Positions 44,243 through 53,760 of a stretch of DNA of 64,000 nucleotides are shown piece after piece. Source of the stretch: Phytoactinopolyspora mesophila (GTDB taxonomy: Bacteria > Actinomycetota > Actinomycetes > Jiangellales > Jiangellaceae). Positions within the stretch are counted from its first letter, which is position 1. Every line of letters starts with the position of its first letter. The notes below the pieces were generated by a model. That model saw only the letters and a program-made list of their open reading frames with translations, made no database searches and was not told the DNA's origin. The position numbers and the translations under genes are program-made. The DNA lies in assembly GCF_010122465.1 (NCBI RefSeq), contig NZ_WLZY01000001.1:1273010-1337009 (forward strand), read 5' to 3'.

Positions 44243-45198
44243 GTATGGCCGCGCCCACTACCACCCCCGCCCCGGTCGCGCCCATCGAAACGGGCCGGCG
44301 CCGTCGTCCGATCCGCTCGCGCATGCGAGGCGGGATGATCGGCTACCTGTTCATCGCCCCGGTCGGGCTCGGCCTGCTGGTGCTGTACATCTACCCGGCG
44401 GTCGCCACATTCGCGCTCAGCTTCACCGAATGGGGACCCTTCGGCGGGAACACGTTCAACGGCTTCACCAACTATGCGGCTGTCTTCCGCAACGAGCTGT
44501 TCTGGCGCGCCCTCGGCAACACCCTGCTCTACATGGTGATCGGCCTGCTCGTGATCCCGATCGCCATCATCATCGCCGCGCTGCTGAACAAACCCGGGCT
44601 ACGGGGCGTCGGCGTGTACCGGACGCTGTACTTCATCCCGTTCGTCACGTTGCCCGTCGCCAGCGGCATGGTGTGGAAGTGGCTGTACAACGGCGACTAC
44701 GGCCTGATCAACGCCTTCCTGAGCAGCTTCGGCGTCTCCGGCACCTACTGGGTGGCCAACCCGTCCACCGCGCTGCTGGCCATCGGCATCGTGCAGGTCT
44801 GGTCGCAGATCGGGTACTACCTGGTGATCTTCATCGCCGGGATCAAGGCGATCCCCCAGACCTACCTCGAGGCTGCCGAGCTGGACGGCGCCGGACCGAT
44901 ACGCCGCTTCTTCCTCGTGGTAATCCCGTTGCTGAGTCCGAGCATCTTCTTCTGCTCGGTGATCAATGTGATCGCCACCCTGCAGATCTTCGACCTGATC
45001 TACGTCATGTCGCAGAGCTCCAGCGCCAACCCGGCGTTCAACTCGGCTCAGTCGATCGTGACGCTCTTCTACCAGATGGCGTTCGTGGAGAACAACAAGG
45101 GCAACGCCACCGCGCTGGCGTTCCTGCTGATGCTGCTGATCGCAGCGCTCACCGCGGTGCAGTTCCGGCTGCAGAAGAAATGGGTGTTCTATGACTAG
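44239..45198 (+). CDS. ABC sugar permease, MalF/UgpA type
   Basis: A 319-residue membrane protein with six predicted helices. GYLFIAPVGLGLLVLYIYPAVATFALSFTEW is the standard first helix region, and EAAELDGAGPIRRFFLVVIPLLSP is the EAA loop that contacts the ATPase. It pairs with the next permease. The GTG at 44239 overlaps the previous gene; the ATG at 44245 is an equally good start. The ORF overlaps the next gene by 8 nt. Confidence 0.93.
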   Translation: MSMAAPTTTPAPVAPIETGRRRRPIRSRMRGGMIGYLFIAPVGLGLLVLYIYPAVATFALSFTEWGPFGGNTFNGFTNYAAVFRNELFWRALGNTLLYMVIGLLVIPIAIIIAALLNKPGLRGVGVYRTLYFIPFVTLPVASGMVWKWLYNGDYGLINAFLSSFGVSGTYWVANPSTALLAIGIVQVWSQIGYYLVIFIAGIKAIPQTYLEAAELDGAGPIRRFFLVVIPLLSPSIFFCSVINVIATLQIFDLIYVMSQSSSANPAFNSAQSIVTLFYQMAFVENNKGNATALAFLLMLLIAALTAVQFRLQKKWVFYD

Positions 45199-46078
45199 TA
45201 CGACGACGCCCTCCCCCGCCAGCACGGTGTCTCCGCTTCGACGACGCAGGTCGGCGCGCGGAACACGCGTCGGCAGCGTGATCACCCATGCGGTGTTGAT
45301 CGCCGGCGCGGTCGTCATGATCTTCCCGTTCGCCTGGCAGATCCTGACGGCGTTCAAGACACAGGCCGAGGCGGTCGCCGTACCAGTGCAGATCTTGCCG
45401 TCTCGCTGGGAATGGGCGGTCTTCACCGAGATATTCGAAGTCTTGCCGTTCGCCGAACAGCTCCGGACCTCGGTCATCGTGGCGTTCGTGCGCACCGTCG
45501 GCCAGGTCATGTTGTGCTCGCTCGCGGCCTATGCGTTCGCCCGTTTACGCTTCCCCGGCCGGGAGCTGTTGTTCGCCCTGTTCCTGTCCGTGCTGATGGT
45601 TCCCGGGCAACTGCTCATCCTGCCCCAGTACGAGCTGATGGCCACCTTCGACCTGCTCAACACCATCCCCGCGCTGATCTTGCCCGGCCTGTTCTCCGCG
45701 TTCGGCACGTTTCTCCTGCGCCAGTTCTTCTTGACGATCCCGGCCGAACTGGAAGAGGCGGCCCTGCTCGACGGCGCGAGCCGGCTGCGGATCTACTGGA
45801 GCGTGATGCTGCCGCTGGTTCGCCCCGCCTTGGCCGCGCTCGCGGTGATCACCATGATGAACTCCTGGAACGACCTGCTGTGGCCGCTGGTGGTGAACAC
45901 GGACCCGAATGTGATGCCCATCAGTGCTGGGCTGACCACCCTGCAGGGCCAGTTCCAGACCAACTATCCGGCGCTCATGGCCGGCGCGCTGTTGGCAAGC
46001 CTGCCGATGTTGCTGGTCTTCCTGGTGTTGCAGCGTCAGTTCGTCCAGGGCATCGCCCTGACCGGGAGCAAGGGATGA
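45191..46078 (+). CDS. ABC sugar permease, MalG/UgpE type
   Basis: A 295-residue membrane protein: ITHAVLIAGAVVMIFPFAWQILTAFKT at the start, ALFLSVLMVPGQLLILPQYELMATFDLLNT in the middle and EEAALLDGASRLRIYWSVMLPLVRPALA as the EAA motif. The final QRQFVQGIALTGSKG is the usual MalG-type end. It completes the transmembrane channel for the solute-binding protein. Confidence 0.93.
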   Translation: MTSTTTPSPASTVSPLRRRRSARGTRVGSVITHAVLIAGAVVMIFPFAWQILTAFKTQAEAVAVPVQILPSRWEWAVFTEIFEVLPFAEQLRTSVIVAFVRTVGQVMLCSLAAYAFARLRFPGRELLFALFLSVLMVPGQLLILPQYELMATFDLLNTIPALILPGLFSAFGTFLLRQFFLTIPAELEEAALLDGASRLRIYWSVMLPLVRPALAALAVITMMNSWNDLLWPLVVNTDPNVMPISAGLTTLQGQFQTNYPALMAGALLASLPMLLVFLVLQRQFVQGIALTGSKG

Positions 46079-46151
46079 GCGGGACCCAGCGGCCGAGACC
46101 CGGCGCGGATCATGATGAGGTGGCAGTTGCCCATTCGAAAGAGGAGCACGT

Positions 46152-47168
46152 GTGACGACCAATGACACACCAGCGGAAGTCGCCCTGATCGGCGCCGGCG
46201 GCATCGCCGGGGTCCACCTGGCAGCCTGGCTCGCGTTGGGAGCGCGGGTGCGGGTGTACTCGACGGCCGATGCCGAAGAGTTGGTGGCCCGGCATCAGCC
46301 CGCCCAGGTGGCGCCGAGCCTGCAGCATGCGCTCGAAGGCGCTGACATCGTCGACGTGTGTACGCCGACCTTCGCCCATCCCGACGTCGTCCTCGCCGCC
46401 GCGGCGGCCGGATGTGACGTGGTCTGCGAGAAGCCGTTGGCATCATCCAGCGTCGTGGCCGCCGAGCTGGTCGACGCCTGCGAGCGCGCGGGCGTGCAGA
46501 TTTTCCCGGCGCATGTGGTGCGCTTCTTTCCCGAGTACGCCGCCATGCAGAAGCACGTCGCAGCGGGCGGTGTCGGCACTGTCGCGGTTCAGCGTTTCAC
46601 CAGGTCGGGCTCGCGGCCGGTGCGGGACTGGTTCGGCGACGACGCCCTGAGCGGTGGCATCGTGATGGACCAGATGATCCACGACCTCGACTTCGCCCGG
46701 TGGACCGCTGGCGAAGTTGAGCGGGTGTTCGCGCGCAAGGTCGTCGGCCCCGACGACGACGGCGGGCGCGGCGTGGTCTCCGCCCAGGCGATCCTGACCC
46801 ACACGGGCGGCGCCATCAGCTACGTGACGGGCACGTGGGCACCACCGGGTTCAGCGTTCCGCACCACGTTCGAGGTGGCGGGAACCGGTGGCATCGTGCA
46901 TCACGACTCCAGAGCTCGTTCGCCGTTGACCATCGACGGCGGCGCAGCTGCCGAGTCGCGTGGGCTCCTCCCGGGCACCGCGTTCACCGAGAGCCCGTTC
47001 CTCACCGAGATGCGCGCGTTCCTCACCGCTTTCAACGGCGGCCCGCCTCCCCCGGTGAACGCCGCGGACGGACTGGCTGCCGTCCGGCTGGCCGAGGCCG
47101 CCAACGCCTCGATCGCCAGCGGCGAGACGGTCGAACTCAGCAACGACGACGTGGAGGTGCCCGCATGA
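46152..47168 (+). CDS. Gfo/Idh/MocA family oxidoreductase
   Basis: A 338-residue protein: VALIGAGGIAGVHLAAWLALGARVRVYST is the NAD(P) fold, VCEKPLASSSVVAAELVDACERAG has the conserved EKP motif with the catalytic-region lysine, and SGGIVMDQMIHDLDFARWTAG has the DxxxHDLD signature. It likely oxidises a hydroxyl of an imported sugar or polyol. The GTG at 46152 has AAGAGGAG 5 nt upstream. The last gene of the operon overlaps it by 4 nt. Confidence 0.9.
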   Translation: MTTNDTPAEVALIGAGGIAGVHLAAWLALGARVRVYSTADAEELVARHQPAQVAPSLQHALEGADIVDVCTPTFAHPDVVLAAAAAGCDVVCEKPLASSSVVAAELVDACERAGVQIFPAHVVRFFPEYAAMQKHVAAGGVGTVAVQRFTRSGSRPVRDWFGDDALSGGIVMDQMIHDLDFARWTAGEVERVFARKVVGPDDDGGRGVVSAQAILTHTGGAISYVTGTWAPPGSAFRTTFEVAGTGGIVHHDSRARSPLTIDGGAAAESRGLLPGTAFTESPFLTEMRAFLTAFNGGPPPPVNAADGLAAVRLAEAANASIASGETVELSNDDVEVPA

Positions 47169-48190
47169 AGATCGGTTTACTGTCCTTCGCCCACCTGCAC
47201 GCAGCGTCTTATGTGCATTCCCTGCTGGCGACGCCCGGTATCGAGGTGCTGGCGACCGATCCCGGCTACGCCGACCGGCCCGGCGAGAGCGGCGGCCCGG
47301 AGCTGGCCGCCCAGTTCGGTGTGCGCTACGTCGACAGTGTCGACGAGCTCCTCGAGTGGCGGCCCGACGGCGTCGTCGTGTGCTCGGAGAACGCCCACCA
47401 CCGCGCGCACGTCGAGCAAGCCGCCGCCGCGGGAGCCCACGTGCTTTGTGAGAAGCCGCTGGCGACGTCCGTGTCGGATGCCGAAGCCATGGTGCAGGCG
47501 TGCGCAGCAGCCGGCGTCCACCTCATGGTGGCGTTCCCGGTGCGCTTCTCCCCCGCGTTTGCCGCGCTCCAGGAGGCGGTGAACGCCGGGTCGGTCGGGA
47601 CGGTGCACGCGATCACCGGCACCAACAACGGCCGCCTCCCGGCGGGCCGGGCCTGGTTCACCGATGCGAAGCTGGCTGGTGGCGGCGCGTTGACCGACCA
47701 CACCGTACACGTCGCCGACCTGGTCGATGCCTTGCTGGACGGAGTTCCTGCCGTGAGTGTCTACGCCCAGACCAACCGGGTGCTGCATCACGACGATGTC
47801 GCGGTGGAGACCGCCGGCCTGGTGTCCGTCGAGTACGCGAACGGCGTCGTGATGACCGTCGACTGCAGCTGGTCCAAACCCGACGCCTACCCGACCTGGG
47901 GTGGGCTCACCCTCCAGGTGGTCGGCTCCGCCGGAGTGGCCGACATGGACGCCTTCGGCCAGCGCGTGGACGGCTTCGACGCTGCCCAAGGGACCCAGGT
48001 GTGGCTGCCGTACGGCGCCGACGCGGACCAGTCGCTGCTGGCGACGTTCCTCGACGGGATCCGCACCGGTGTACCGCCGCAGCCGGACGGTTCGGTTGGT
48101 GTCCGCACGGCACGGATTGTGGAGGCTGGTTACGCCTCCGCCGCATCGGGCCGCCCGGTTCAGCTCAGCACCGCTTCGACCGTCGCCTGA
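47165..48190 (+). CDS. Gfo/Idh/MocA family oxidoreductase
   Basis: A 341-residue second member of the family: MKIGLLSFAHLHAASYVHSLLATPGIEVLATD, HVLCEKPLATSVSDAEAMVQAC and GGGALTDHTVHVADLVDALLDG. The NAD(P) motif is atypical (SFAHLHA replaces the GxGxxG loop), as seen in some sugar and inositol dehydrogenase relatives. ATG at 47165 overlaps the upstream stop (ATGA), so translation is coupled. Two dehydrogenases together suggest sequential oxidation or a keto-sugar pathway. Confidence 0.88.
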   Translation: MKIGLLSFAHLHAASYVHSLLATPGIEVLATDPGYADRPGESGGPELAAQFGVRYVDSVDELLEWRPDGVVVCSENAHHRAHVEQAAAAGAHVLCEKPLATSVSDAEAMVQACAAAGVHLMVAFPVRFSPAFAALQEAVNAGSVGTVHAITGTNNGRLPAGRAWFTDAKLAGGGALTDHTVHVADLVDALLDGVPAVSVYAQTNRVLHHDDVAVETAGLVSVEYANGVVMTVDCSWSKPDAYPTWGGLTLQVVGSAGVADMDAFGQRVDGFDAAQGTQVWLPYGADADQSLLATFLDGIRTGVPPQPDGSVGVRTARIVEAGYASAASGRPVQLSTASTVA

Positions 48191-48249
48191 TCCGCCGCGG
48201 CATAGCCACAAACCCGGGGTAGGGCTCTTACCCGTCCTCACCTCGGCAA

Positions 48250-48317
48250 GCTTCGTGGCCTGCCGTAACGGTTTGCGGCCGAATACCACGCCTTTCCGTT
48301 ACATGAGGCCACGAAGC
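48250..48317. repeat. Pal-A copy 5 (subtype 2)
   Basis: 68 bp with ends GCTTCGTGGCCT and AGGCCACGAAGC. The inner part GCCGTAACGGTTTGCGGCCG differs from subtype 1 and matches copies 6 and 7. It lies 60 nt after the sugar operon, between convergent genes. Confidence 0.88.
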
Positions 48318-48477
48318 TCCCCTGCGAGGCAGAGTTTGGTTAGATCAATTGGCTCTCTGGCAGGTATACCAAACTCCGAGCGCCAAGCTCGTGCCTGCAG
48401 CCGACGGCGCAGTGCAGAACAATCCGGCCGCCGCCGACCGATCCCGCGACGCACACGTGAAGCCCTGCCCCATAACG

Positions 48478-48567
48478 CGGTGATCATGAGCGCGATACTG
48501 CCGCTGTCACCGGAGCCCACCTGGGCTTTTACCCCGAACCCACGACCAATCCTGCTCACGATCACCG
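48478..48567. repeat. Pal-D copy 2
   Basis: CGGTGATCATGAGCGC at the left and ACGATCACCG at the right, with the core GAGCCCACCTGGGCTTTTAC. The remaining sequence between 48318 and 48686 shows no gene. Confidence 0.75.
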
Positions 48568-48686
48568 AGCAGAAGCGGGTGGTCGGTCCGAAGGCGAGCC
48601 ACGTAAAGGCCGCTGCCACGCGCAACAGCGTTCCGGTCAGAGGCACGCTACCGATACAGCGGCAGAGCCGTCGCGACCTGCAGTGG

Positions 48687-49796
48687 TTAGGATGGCCACA
48701 ACTCCCATGTGTCCCCCTTCCCACGGCGCAGTTGCGCATTCGGATGCTTGACCTGGGCCTCTGCCAGCCGGTCCATTACCTCGTTGATCGAGCCTGGCGT
48801 GATGACCGCGAGCGGCTTGGGCCTGGGCTGTTGCTTTCGCTCGGGCTTCGGCTCGGCCGGGGTGAAGATTGTGCGGAGCATGGGCGGGAGCATGGCGCGC
48901 CACTGCTCGTAGTCGAAGTCGGGCATTGCAAGTGCTCCGCCCCACTGGTGTTCGATCTTGTAGGCCGTGCAGGCGGGGCATCTCTCCCACCAGCCCGGCA
49001 TCAGTCGCGCGATTGTCGCCGCCGTGGAATCCGGACCAGGCGGTCGTTCGAACAACTGTAGCGACAGGTCGTACTCGTGCCATTCCGTAGGTGCCTGGCA
49101 TTCAGGGCACATGGCAGTTGGGTCGGGCATCGGCATCTTCAGCAGGGCGTTAAACCGCCGCCGGTCGGTCTTCGCCCACTTGCGGAGGACGGGGTGGCGC
49201 CAGTAGTCCATGTGCGACCGGAGATTGAACTCGCGCCGCTCGGCGGGCAGGAAGCCACCACTGTCGATGACCTGTTCGGGGTCGCCGAGCTGTCGTCGGA
49301 GCTCCTCCGCCGTGGCCCGGCGGTCGGCGAGGCGGCGTTGGGCGTCCTTTTGCTGCGCAGGGCTCGCGGGATTGGTGAGAACGTGGGTGAAGAATGCGGC
49401 GTCGGACTCGGTTCGCAGCAGGCGCAGGCGCAGGTGTTCACGGTCTTTGTCATACGATCGGGCGACGAGGTCAGTCCGGTGCTTCCTGTCCGCTTCGAGA
49501 CTCTCGTGGACCTTGCCCATCTCGGCCTGGGCGAATGCTTCAGCTTCAGCCTTGCTTACCTTGGGCGCGCCGTTGTCCCACTCGCTGACGATTTGCCACA
49601 GTCGGTCGTGTTCCTGGTCACGTCGGCCTTCCTGCCACCAGTTCCACTGCCGCGACAAGTCCTCCAGCCTGCAGAAATCGTCCAGCGCATGAAGGAACTC
49701 CGACGCGGTGGAGCGGCCCTCTGGCTGCCGCGTCCACGTCACGCCGTTGGGGGCGGTGACCTGGATCGCGCCCTCTGGCACGCGCTTCTGGACCAT
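48687..49796 (-). CDS. hypothetical protein with a zinc-ribbon-like region
   Basis: I do not recognise this 369-residue protein. It starts MVQKRVPEGAIQVTAPNGVTWTRQPEGRSTASEF, continues as a highly charged helical region with many Arg/Glu/Asp residues (about 60-190), and has MCPECQAPTEW...ERCPACTAYKIEHQW (about 230-290), two CxxC knuckles that should bind zinc. The C-terminus is Pro/Lys-rich then ends NAQLRRGKGDTWELWPS. ATG at 49796 is fixed by AAGGAGG 9 nt upstream. The style (basic, zinc ribbon, isolated) resembles genes of integrated elements, but no phage or plasmid gene is adjacent. Confidence 0.6.
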   Translation of the reverse strand: MVQKRVPEGAIQVTAPNGVTWTRQPEGRSTASEFLHALDDFCRLEDLSRQWNWWQEGRRDQEHDRLWQIVSEWDNGAPKVSKAEAEAFAQAEMGKVHESLEADRKHRTDLVARSYDKDREHLRLRLLRTESDAAFFTHVLTNPASPAQQKDAQRRLADRRATAEELRRQLGDPEQVIDSGGFLPAERREFNLRSHMDYWRHPVLRKWAKTDRRRFNALLKMPMPDPTAMCPECQAPTEWHEYDLSLQLFERPPGPDSTAATIARLMPGWWERCPACTAYKIEHQWGGALAMPDFDYEQWRAMLPPMLRTIFTPAEPKPERKQQPRPKPLAVITPGSINEVMDRLAEAQVKHPNAQLRRGKGDTWELWPS

Positions 49797-50075
49797 TACG
49801 GCTCTGCCTCCTTGTCCAAATATGGACCAAGACCTCACCGCTCCCTGAGACGTCCCGAACTCTCCTGAGACGTCCCGCATGCTCCCACCGCATCGGCTCT
49901 GAGCTGCAACAACGCCACATTGATCACTGCGACGGCGGAAACACTTGGACACGTATTTGGCACAGACGGTCGACGCCAGCCAGGGCCAACCGCTCACTCT
50001 TGATGACGCGAAGTAATCGCGCCGGCCTCAGCCACGCCCGGGAGGATCATCGATGCCCCCCCCCCCCAAGCCTGC

Positions 50076-50440
50076 GTGTTGTGCAGCCAGCGACCCGGAG
50101 GCGAAGGTGGCACCGTCGGCGGTGCCGCGGTCACCGAAGCCCCAGGCTGGGTCACAGTGGCCGAGCGGCTGGAAATGTCGTTCGTCTTCGCCGGCTATCT
50201 CCCTGAGGACTTCCCACCCACCCGCGGCACCGCCGAAGCCCTATGGTGGCGCGAGGTACGCGGAGCGGACTGGCGACAGCCCGAAGGCCCACACTCCGAA
50301 CATTGACGACCGCGTGAACCATCCTGTCGTCCATGTCACGTGGCGTGACGCCCGTGCGTACGCGAAATGGGCGGGCAAGCGCCTGCCGACCGAGGCGGAA
50401 TGGGAGTACACCGCCCACGGCGGCCTAGAGCAGCACCCTA
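50076..50440 (+). pseudogene. formylglycine-generating enzyme (SUMF1-type) fragment, frameshifted
   Basis: Two consecutive pieces in different frames match the FGE-sulfatase domain. The first ([16 protein letters not shown]...[20 protein letters not shown]) ends at a stop near 50306. The second ([42 protein letters not shown] in outline) runs to about 50437. In intact enzymes these segments are contiguous, so a frameshift separates them, and both the N-terminus and the C-terminal catalytic-cysteine half are missing. After it, an unrelated 33-codon frame (50450-50548, ending QLLDRIKGH) also looks like debris. A run of nine C residues lies just before, at about 50056. Confidence 0.7.
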
Positions 50441-50567
50441 CGCAGGATCCGCGCCGCAACCATCGAGGACAACGGCCAGCGACTCACCCTCGAGCCAAAG
50501 ATCCCCAAGCAAGCCCAGCAGCTCCTGGACAGAATCAAAGGTCACTAAGCACAGTGGTAAAGTCAGG

Positions 50568-51791
50568 TCAAAGTGTGCGTTCCGCTGCCTTTCTAACAGA
50601 ATCCGAGATGCCCTCACAAGCCCTCTCATCCCAGTCCGGATTTATGGCCAAGATGACGGTTCTAGCGAGCGTTTCAAGCGTCCGAGGGAGCATGTCGGCG
50701 TGATACGAAGGAGCGTTATCATTCAGTGCATGGAAGAACGGATCTGACGAACGCACATATGACCCTCGCCTGTTTAAGAGCGGGTCCCAGCTTGTATAAA
50801 CATGCTTATCCTGATCAATGGGCAGGTGCGCAATCGCTTGAGGCGTCCCTATTTCTTCCTTCAGCACCTCGCAGAACTCCCGAGCACGGCGTTCGTCGTC
50901 AAACTTCAGCCCCATTGCGGAACCCGTACCAGCTTGACTCCCACCATTATAGGATATCTGCTCGACTACCCCCTCGATCTTTTCGCTTATCACGCTTCGA
51001 TTCCGGTGGAGATCATCTATAATCTCGTCAAGACGTGCCAACTGAACCCGCATCATGGCGGCCATGATCTCATTGCCACGCAAGTTTATGCCGGCAAATA
51101 GATCAATACCCTCAAAGAGGCCAACGTTTAAGTCTCCTTTATATGGCCTCCGATAGGCCCATGCATCGTGATAAACAAGAGCTTGCTCGAAGACTCGCTG
51201 GTCACTCGTTAGAAACGCTCCCCCCTCCCCACATGAGATCATCTTGAAGAGGTTGAAACTGTATGCACCCGTGTGTCCAATTCCGCCCGCACGGCGTCCG
51301 CCATGCCAGTATCCGCCGTCACATTGACACGAGTCTTCGATGATCAACAAGTCATTCTCCGCCGCTATTTGCTCTAGGCGGTCCATGTCGGACATTAATC
51401 CATTCATATGAACTGGACTAATCGCCCTGGTGCGAGGTGTTATGGCCCTCTCCACCGCTTCCGGGTCTAGCGTGAGCGAGTCGTCAACATCGACCACTAT
51501 CGGAATCACGCCAAGGTGCAGAGGAGCTAAGGCAGTTGCCATGAAGGTATACCCAGGAACGATCACCTCGTCGCCCGGCCCAAGCCCGAGTCCCGCGTAG
51601 CAACACATAAGCGCCGCCGTACCACTGGTCGTGAAACAGGCGTAACTACTCCCTACTACATTCGCCAACTCCCGTTCAAACGCCTCCGTCTCGGTGAGCT
51701 TCCCGCTCCCGATCTCCCCATACCTGAACCAGTTGCCCGACCGGATAACCCGCTCAACAGCCTGAACTTCTTCGTCACCATATCGATACAT
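50568..51791 (-). CDS. DegT/DnrJ/EryC1/StrS family PLP-dependent aminotransferase
   Basis: A 407-residue sugar or cyclitol aminotransferase. [35 protein letters not shown] is the cofactor-binding start. Asp153 ([11 protein letters not shown]) and Lys183 ([17 protein letters not shown]) are the pyridine-ring and Schiff-base residues. [23 protein letters not shown] is also typical. It transaminates a keto-sugar or scyllo-inosose-like substrate. Codon use and GC are visibly lower than in the flanking genes, suggesting transfer. Upstream on the same strand are the MDR dehydrogenase and a Gfo-type dehydrogenase. Confidence 0.9.
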   Translation of the reverse strand: MYRYGDEEVQAVERVIRSGNWFRYGEIGSGKLTETEAFERELANVVGSSYACFTTSGTAALMCCYAGLGLGPGDEVIVPGYTFMATALAPLHLGVIPIVVDVDDSLTLDPEAVERAITPRTRAISPVHMNGLMSDMDRLEQIAAENDLLIIEDSCQCDGGYWHGGRRAGGIGHTGAYSFNLFKMISCGEGGAFLTSDQRVFEQALVYHDAWAYRRPYKGDLNVGLFEGIDLFAGINLRGNEIMAAMMRVQLARLDEIIDDLHRNRSVISEKIEGVVEQISYNGGSQAGTGSAMGLKFDDERRAREFCEVLKEEIGTPQAIAHLPIDQDKHVYTSWDPLLNRRGSYVRSSDPFFHALNDNAPSYHADMLPRTLETLARTVILAINPDWDERACEGISDSVRKAAERTL

Positions 51792-51951
51792 TTAAACACC
51801 ATCCACGATCTCGAAAGCAGTCGCTGTCGTACACATGACTATGGCCAGTGCCAAGAATCTCAACAGAGCGACGCGGAATATGGCGGCACGGCCGCACCCA
51901 CAATGACGTGTCGCCGGCCGAGACCGCGCAAGGCGCCCAGAAGCCAGCGTT

Positions 51952-52953
51952 TCACCATTCGAATCGTATGCCGATCGCGTCATCTCGCGCCCTCGCGGCT
52001 TCATAGGCCTCAACACACTCCGTCGGCCGAAATCTATGTGTCACAAGTCCGTCAACGCTGAACCTTCCGGTTCTCACTAGTTCAAAGAAGAGCTCGTGCA
52101 GACCCCGGTCACCAGCTTCAGAAAATTCTTGCTGATACTTGCTCAGGCCGTCGTGAGCACCAACTAGTGAAATTCCCCGGATAATCAGATCAACGGTCAA
52201 ATTCTGTTCGCTCGGCCTCCCTGTGTCGCCCAACAACACGAGCCGGCCCTGATCTGCCACCAGCCTTAGCGCGCTAGGCAATACACTCGCGTTGCCGGTT
52301 GTATCCACCACCACCCGCGGACGTTTACCTTCGCACGCCTCGATCACGTCACCAAACCCCGCGTCCAGCTGGGTAGCTACCGTACCGCTGGCACCCCCTA
52401 GAGTCGCCATCTTCAGTCGAGCTATGGCCGGGTCGACCACAACGACCTCTTTCGCTCCGGCCGCGCTAGCCCATCTGACGGACATTTGCCCAATAGGGCC
52501 AGCGCCGACGATCACTACCGTGTCGCCCAGGACATATTCGGCCGCAAATGCTCCCATCAAAGAAATCTTCGCCAAAGCGAACCAACATGCATCACCCAAA
52601 GATACATCCCCGGGAATAGGCGTGCACTGCGTTGATGGCAATACATGTCCCGACGCATGACCTACGCGCGCAACTACATGGTCGCCTTCGGATATCCCTT
52701 TAACCTCGGCTCCGATCGCAGTGACTGTCCCAACAATCGAATACCCAGGATTAAATGGATAACGAACGTAGTCGGCCCAGTGGGTTCCTTGTTCAAAATT
52801 TCCGTAGAGAGCAGTGTGCTCCGTGCCATTGCTAATCAGCGAGTACTTGGTACTCACTCGGACGTCATTATCAGTAACGTCCGGCAGTTCGAAGCTCTGG
52901 AGCTCGACCATTCCAGCACTTGGGAACACTACTCTTCTCTCCGTCATTACCAT
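51952..52953 (-). CDS. medium-chain dehydrogenase/reductase (zinc-binding alcohol dehydrogenase-like)
   Basis: About 334 residues: VRVSTKYSLISNGTEHTALYGNFEQG, PFNPGYSIVGTVTAIGAEVKGISEGDHVVA (GroES-like domain) and TVVIVGAGPIGQMSVRWASAAGAKEVVVVDP (NAD(P) fold GxGPIG). The classical GHE zinc motif is absent, so it may be a non-zinc or atypical MDR. Start ATG at 52953, with 52947 as alternative; neither has a strong ribosome binding site. With the DegT aminotransferase it recalls the dehydrogenase-aminotransferase pairs of aminocyclitol and amino-sugar pathways, but no cyclase is present. Confidence 0.82.
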   Translation of the reverse strand: MVMTERRVVFPSAGMVELQSFELPDVTDNDVRVSTKYSLISNGTEHTALYGNFEQGTHWADYVRYPFNPGYSIVGTVTAIGAEVKGISEGDHVVARVGHASGHVLPSTQCTPIPGDVSLGDACWFALAKISLMGAFAAEYVLGDTVVIVGAGPIGQMSVRWASAAGAKEVVVVDPAIARLKMATLGGASGTVATQLDAGFGDVIEACEGKRPRVVVDTTGNASVLPSALRLVADQGRLVLLGDTGRPSEQNLTVDLIIRGISLVGAHDGLSKYQQEFSEAGDRGLHELFFELVRTGRFSVDGLVTHRFRPTECVEAYEAARARDDAIGIRFEW

Positions 52954-53410
52954 CACACCCAGACTTGACTGACCAGTACGAGGTCTACTACTTGGAGCCA
53001 CGCTAATTTCCAGGCGTAGCGTACTTCAGCAAGTCCGGTACCGCCGAGGAGGCGGATTCCACAGGAATTTAAAGCTGATTATCACCGATAGAGCGCCACA
53101 GCAAGACATCTTCTATTTTCATTACCTACAGCGTTCAACCCGAAACGTGAGGCTAGAAGGAGAGCCGCGCCACAAAGTTCACTTGTCGGCCGATAGTTTC
53201 ACGTGCGTCACGCCAATCTCGGTCCTGGTGTTCACGTATGCGTCGGCGCCGACACGGGCGCCGCGCAGCCACACCGACACATCGGGCACGGCACCTCAAG
53301 CCGATCGGCAACACTGCAGCCCGCCACGACCTGGGCAAACAACGTCGGCGCCGCCTTAACGGAGGGATTCTAGGGCGATCAGTTGGTTTCGGACAATAAA
53401 CTAATGATTT
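52954..53410. other. degenerate intergenic stretch
   Basis: No complete gene is supported. On the minus strand, 53180-53296 contains a short protein-like frame (PDVSVWLRGARVGADAYVNT...) ending in TGA with an upstream in-frame stop, which looks like the 3' remnant of an unidentified gene. The rest is comparatively AT-rich. Confidence 0.4.
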
Positions 53411-53599
53411 CTAACCAGAGTATCTTGTCCCGGCACAACCCTCAACAGCTCCGAGCCGACCGGGTTCCTCCACCTCGACAAAGGTTCGCGGACACGGCGC
53501 CGGTAGTACGGGTCCCGCCAGCCACGGCAGCTCTTCCAACGTGCTCATTAGGTCGTGATCGAGCACTCCGTTCCGAAGTGCGACGGGACCGGCAGGCAG
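53411..53599 (-). pseudogene. cas5e (type I-E) gene fragment
   Basis: The minus-strand frame reads LPAGPVALRNGVLDHDLMSTLEELPWLAGP and continues FVEVEEPG. This aligns with PPAGPLALGVFDDDVMSVLAQLPWMAG of the intact Cas5e encoded at 30924-31649, with identical spacing apart from a one-residue insertion. The beginning of the gene (GPMQSWG) and its end are missing and the frame has no start signal, so it is a relic. It differs too much from the local cas5e to be a recent copy. It points to a second, lost I-E locus or an incoming fragment. Confidence 0.65.
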
Positions 53600-53760
53600 C
53601 CCAGGTGACACTTTCGAGACTGCCCTCCTAATGACCATCGTTCTGACATCGGAGCCTCGACCGCACAAGCACGAGAAGCCCCACAGACGACGGAGAGGCC
53701 CGTCTGCACCGACCAAGGAGCCGCTTCAGCGGCGGCTTGGCTTCGGTCGATGGGTGGGCA

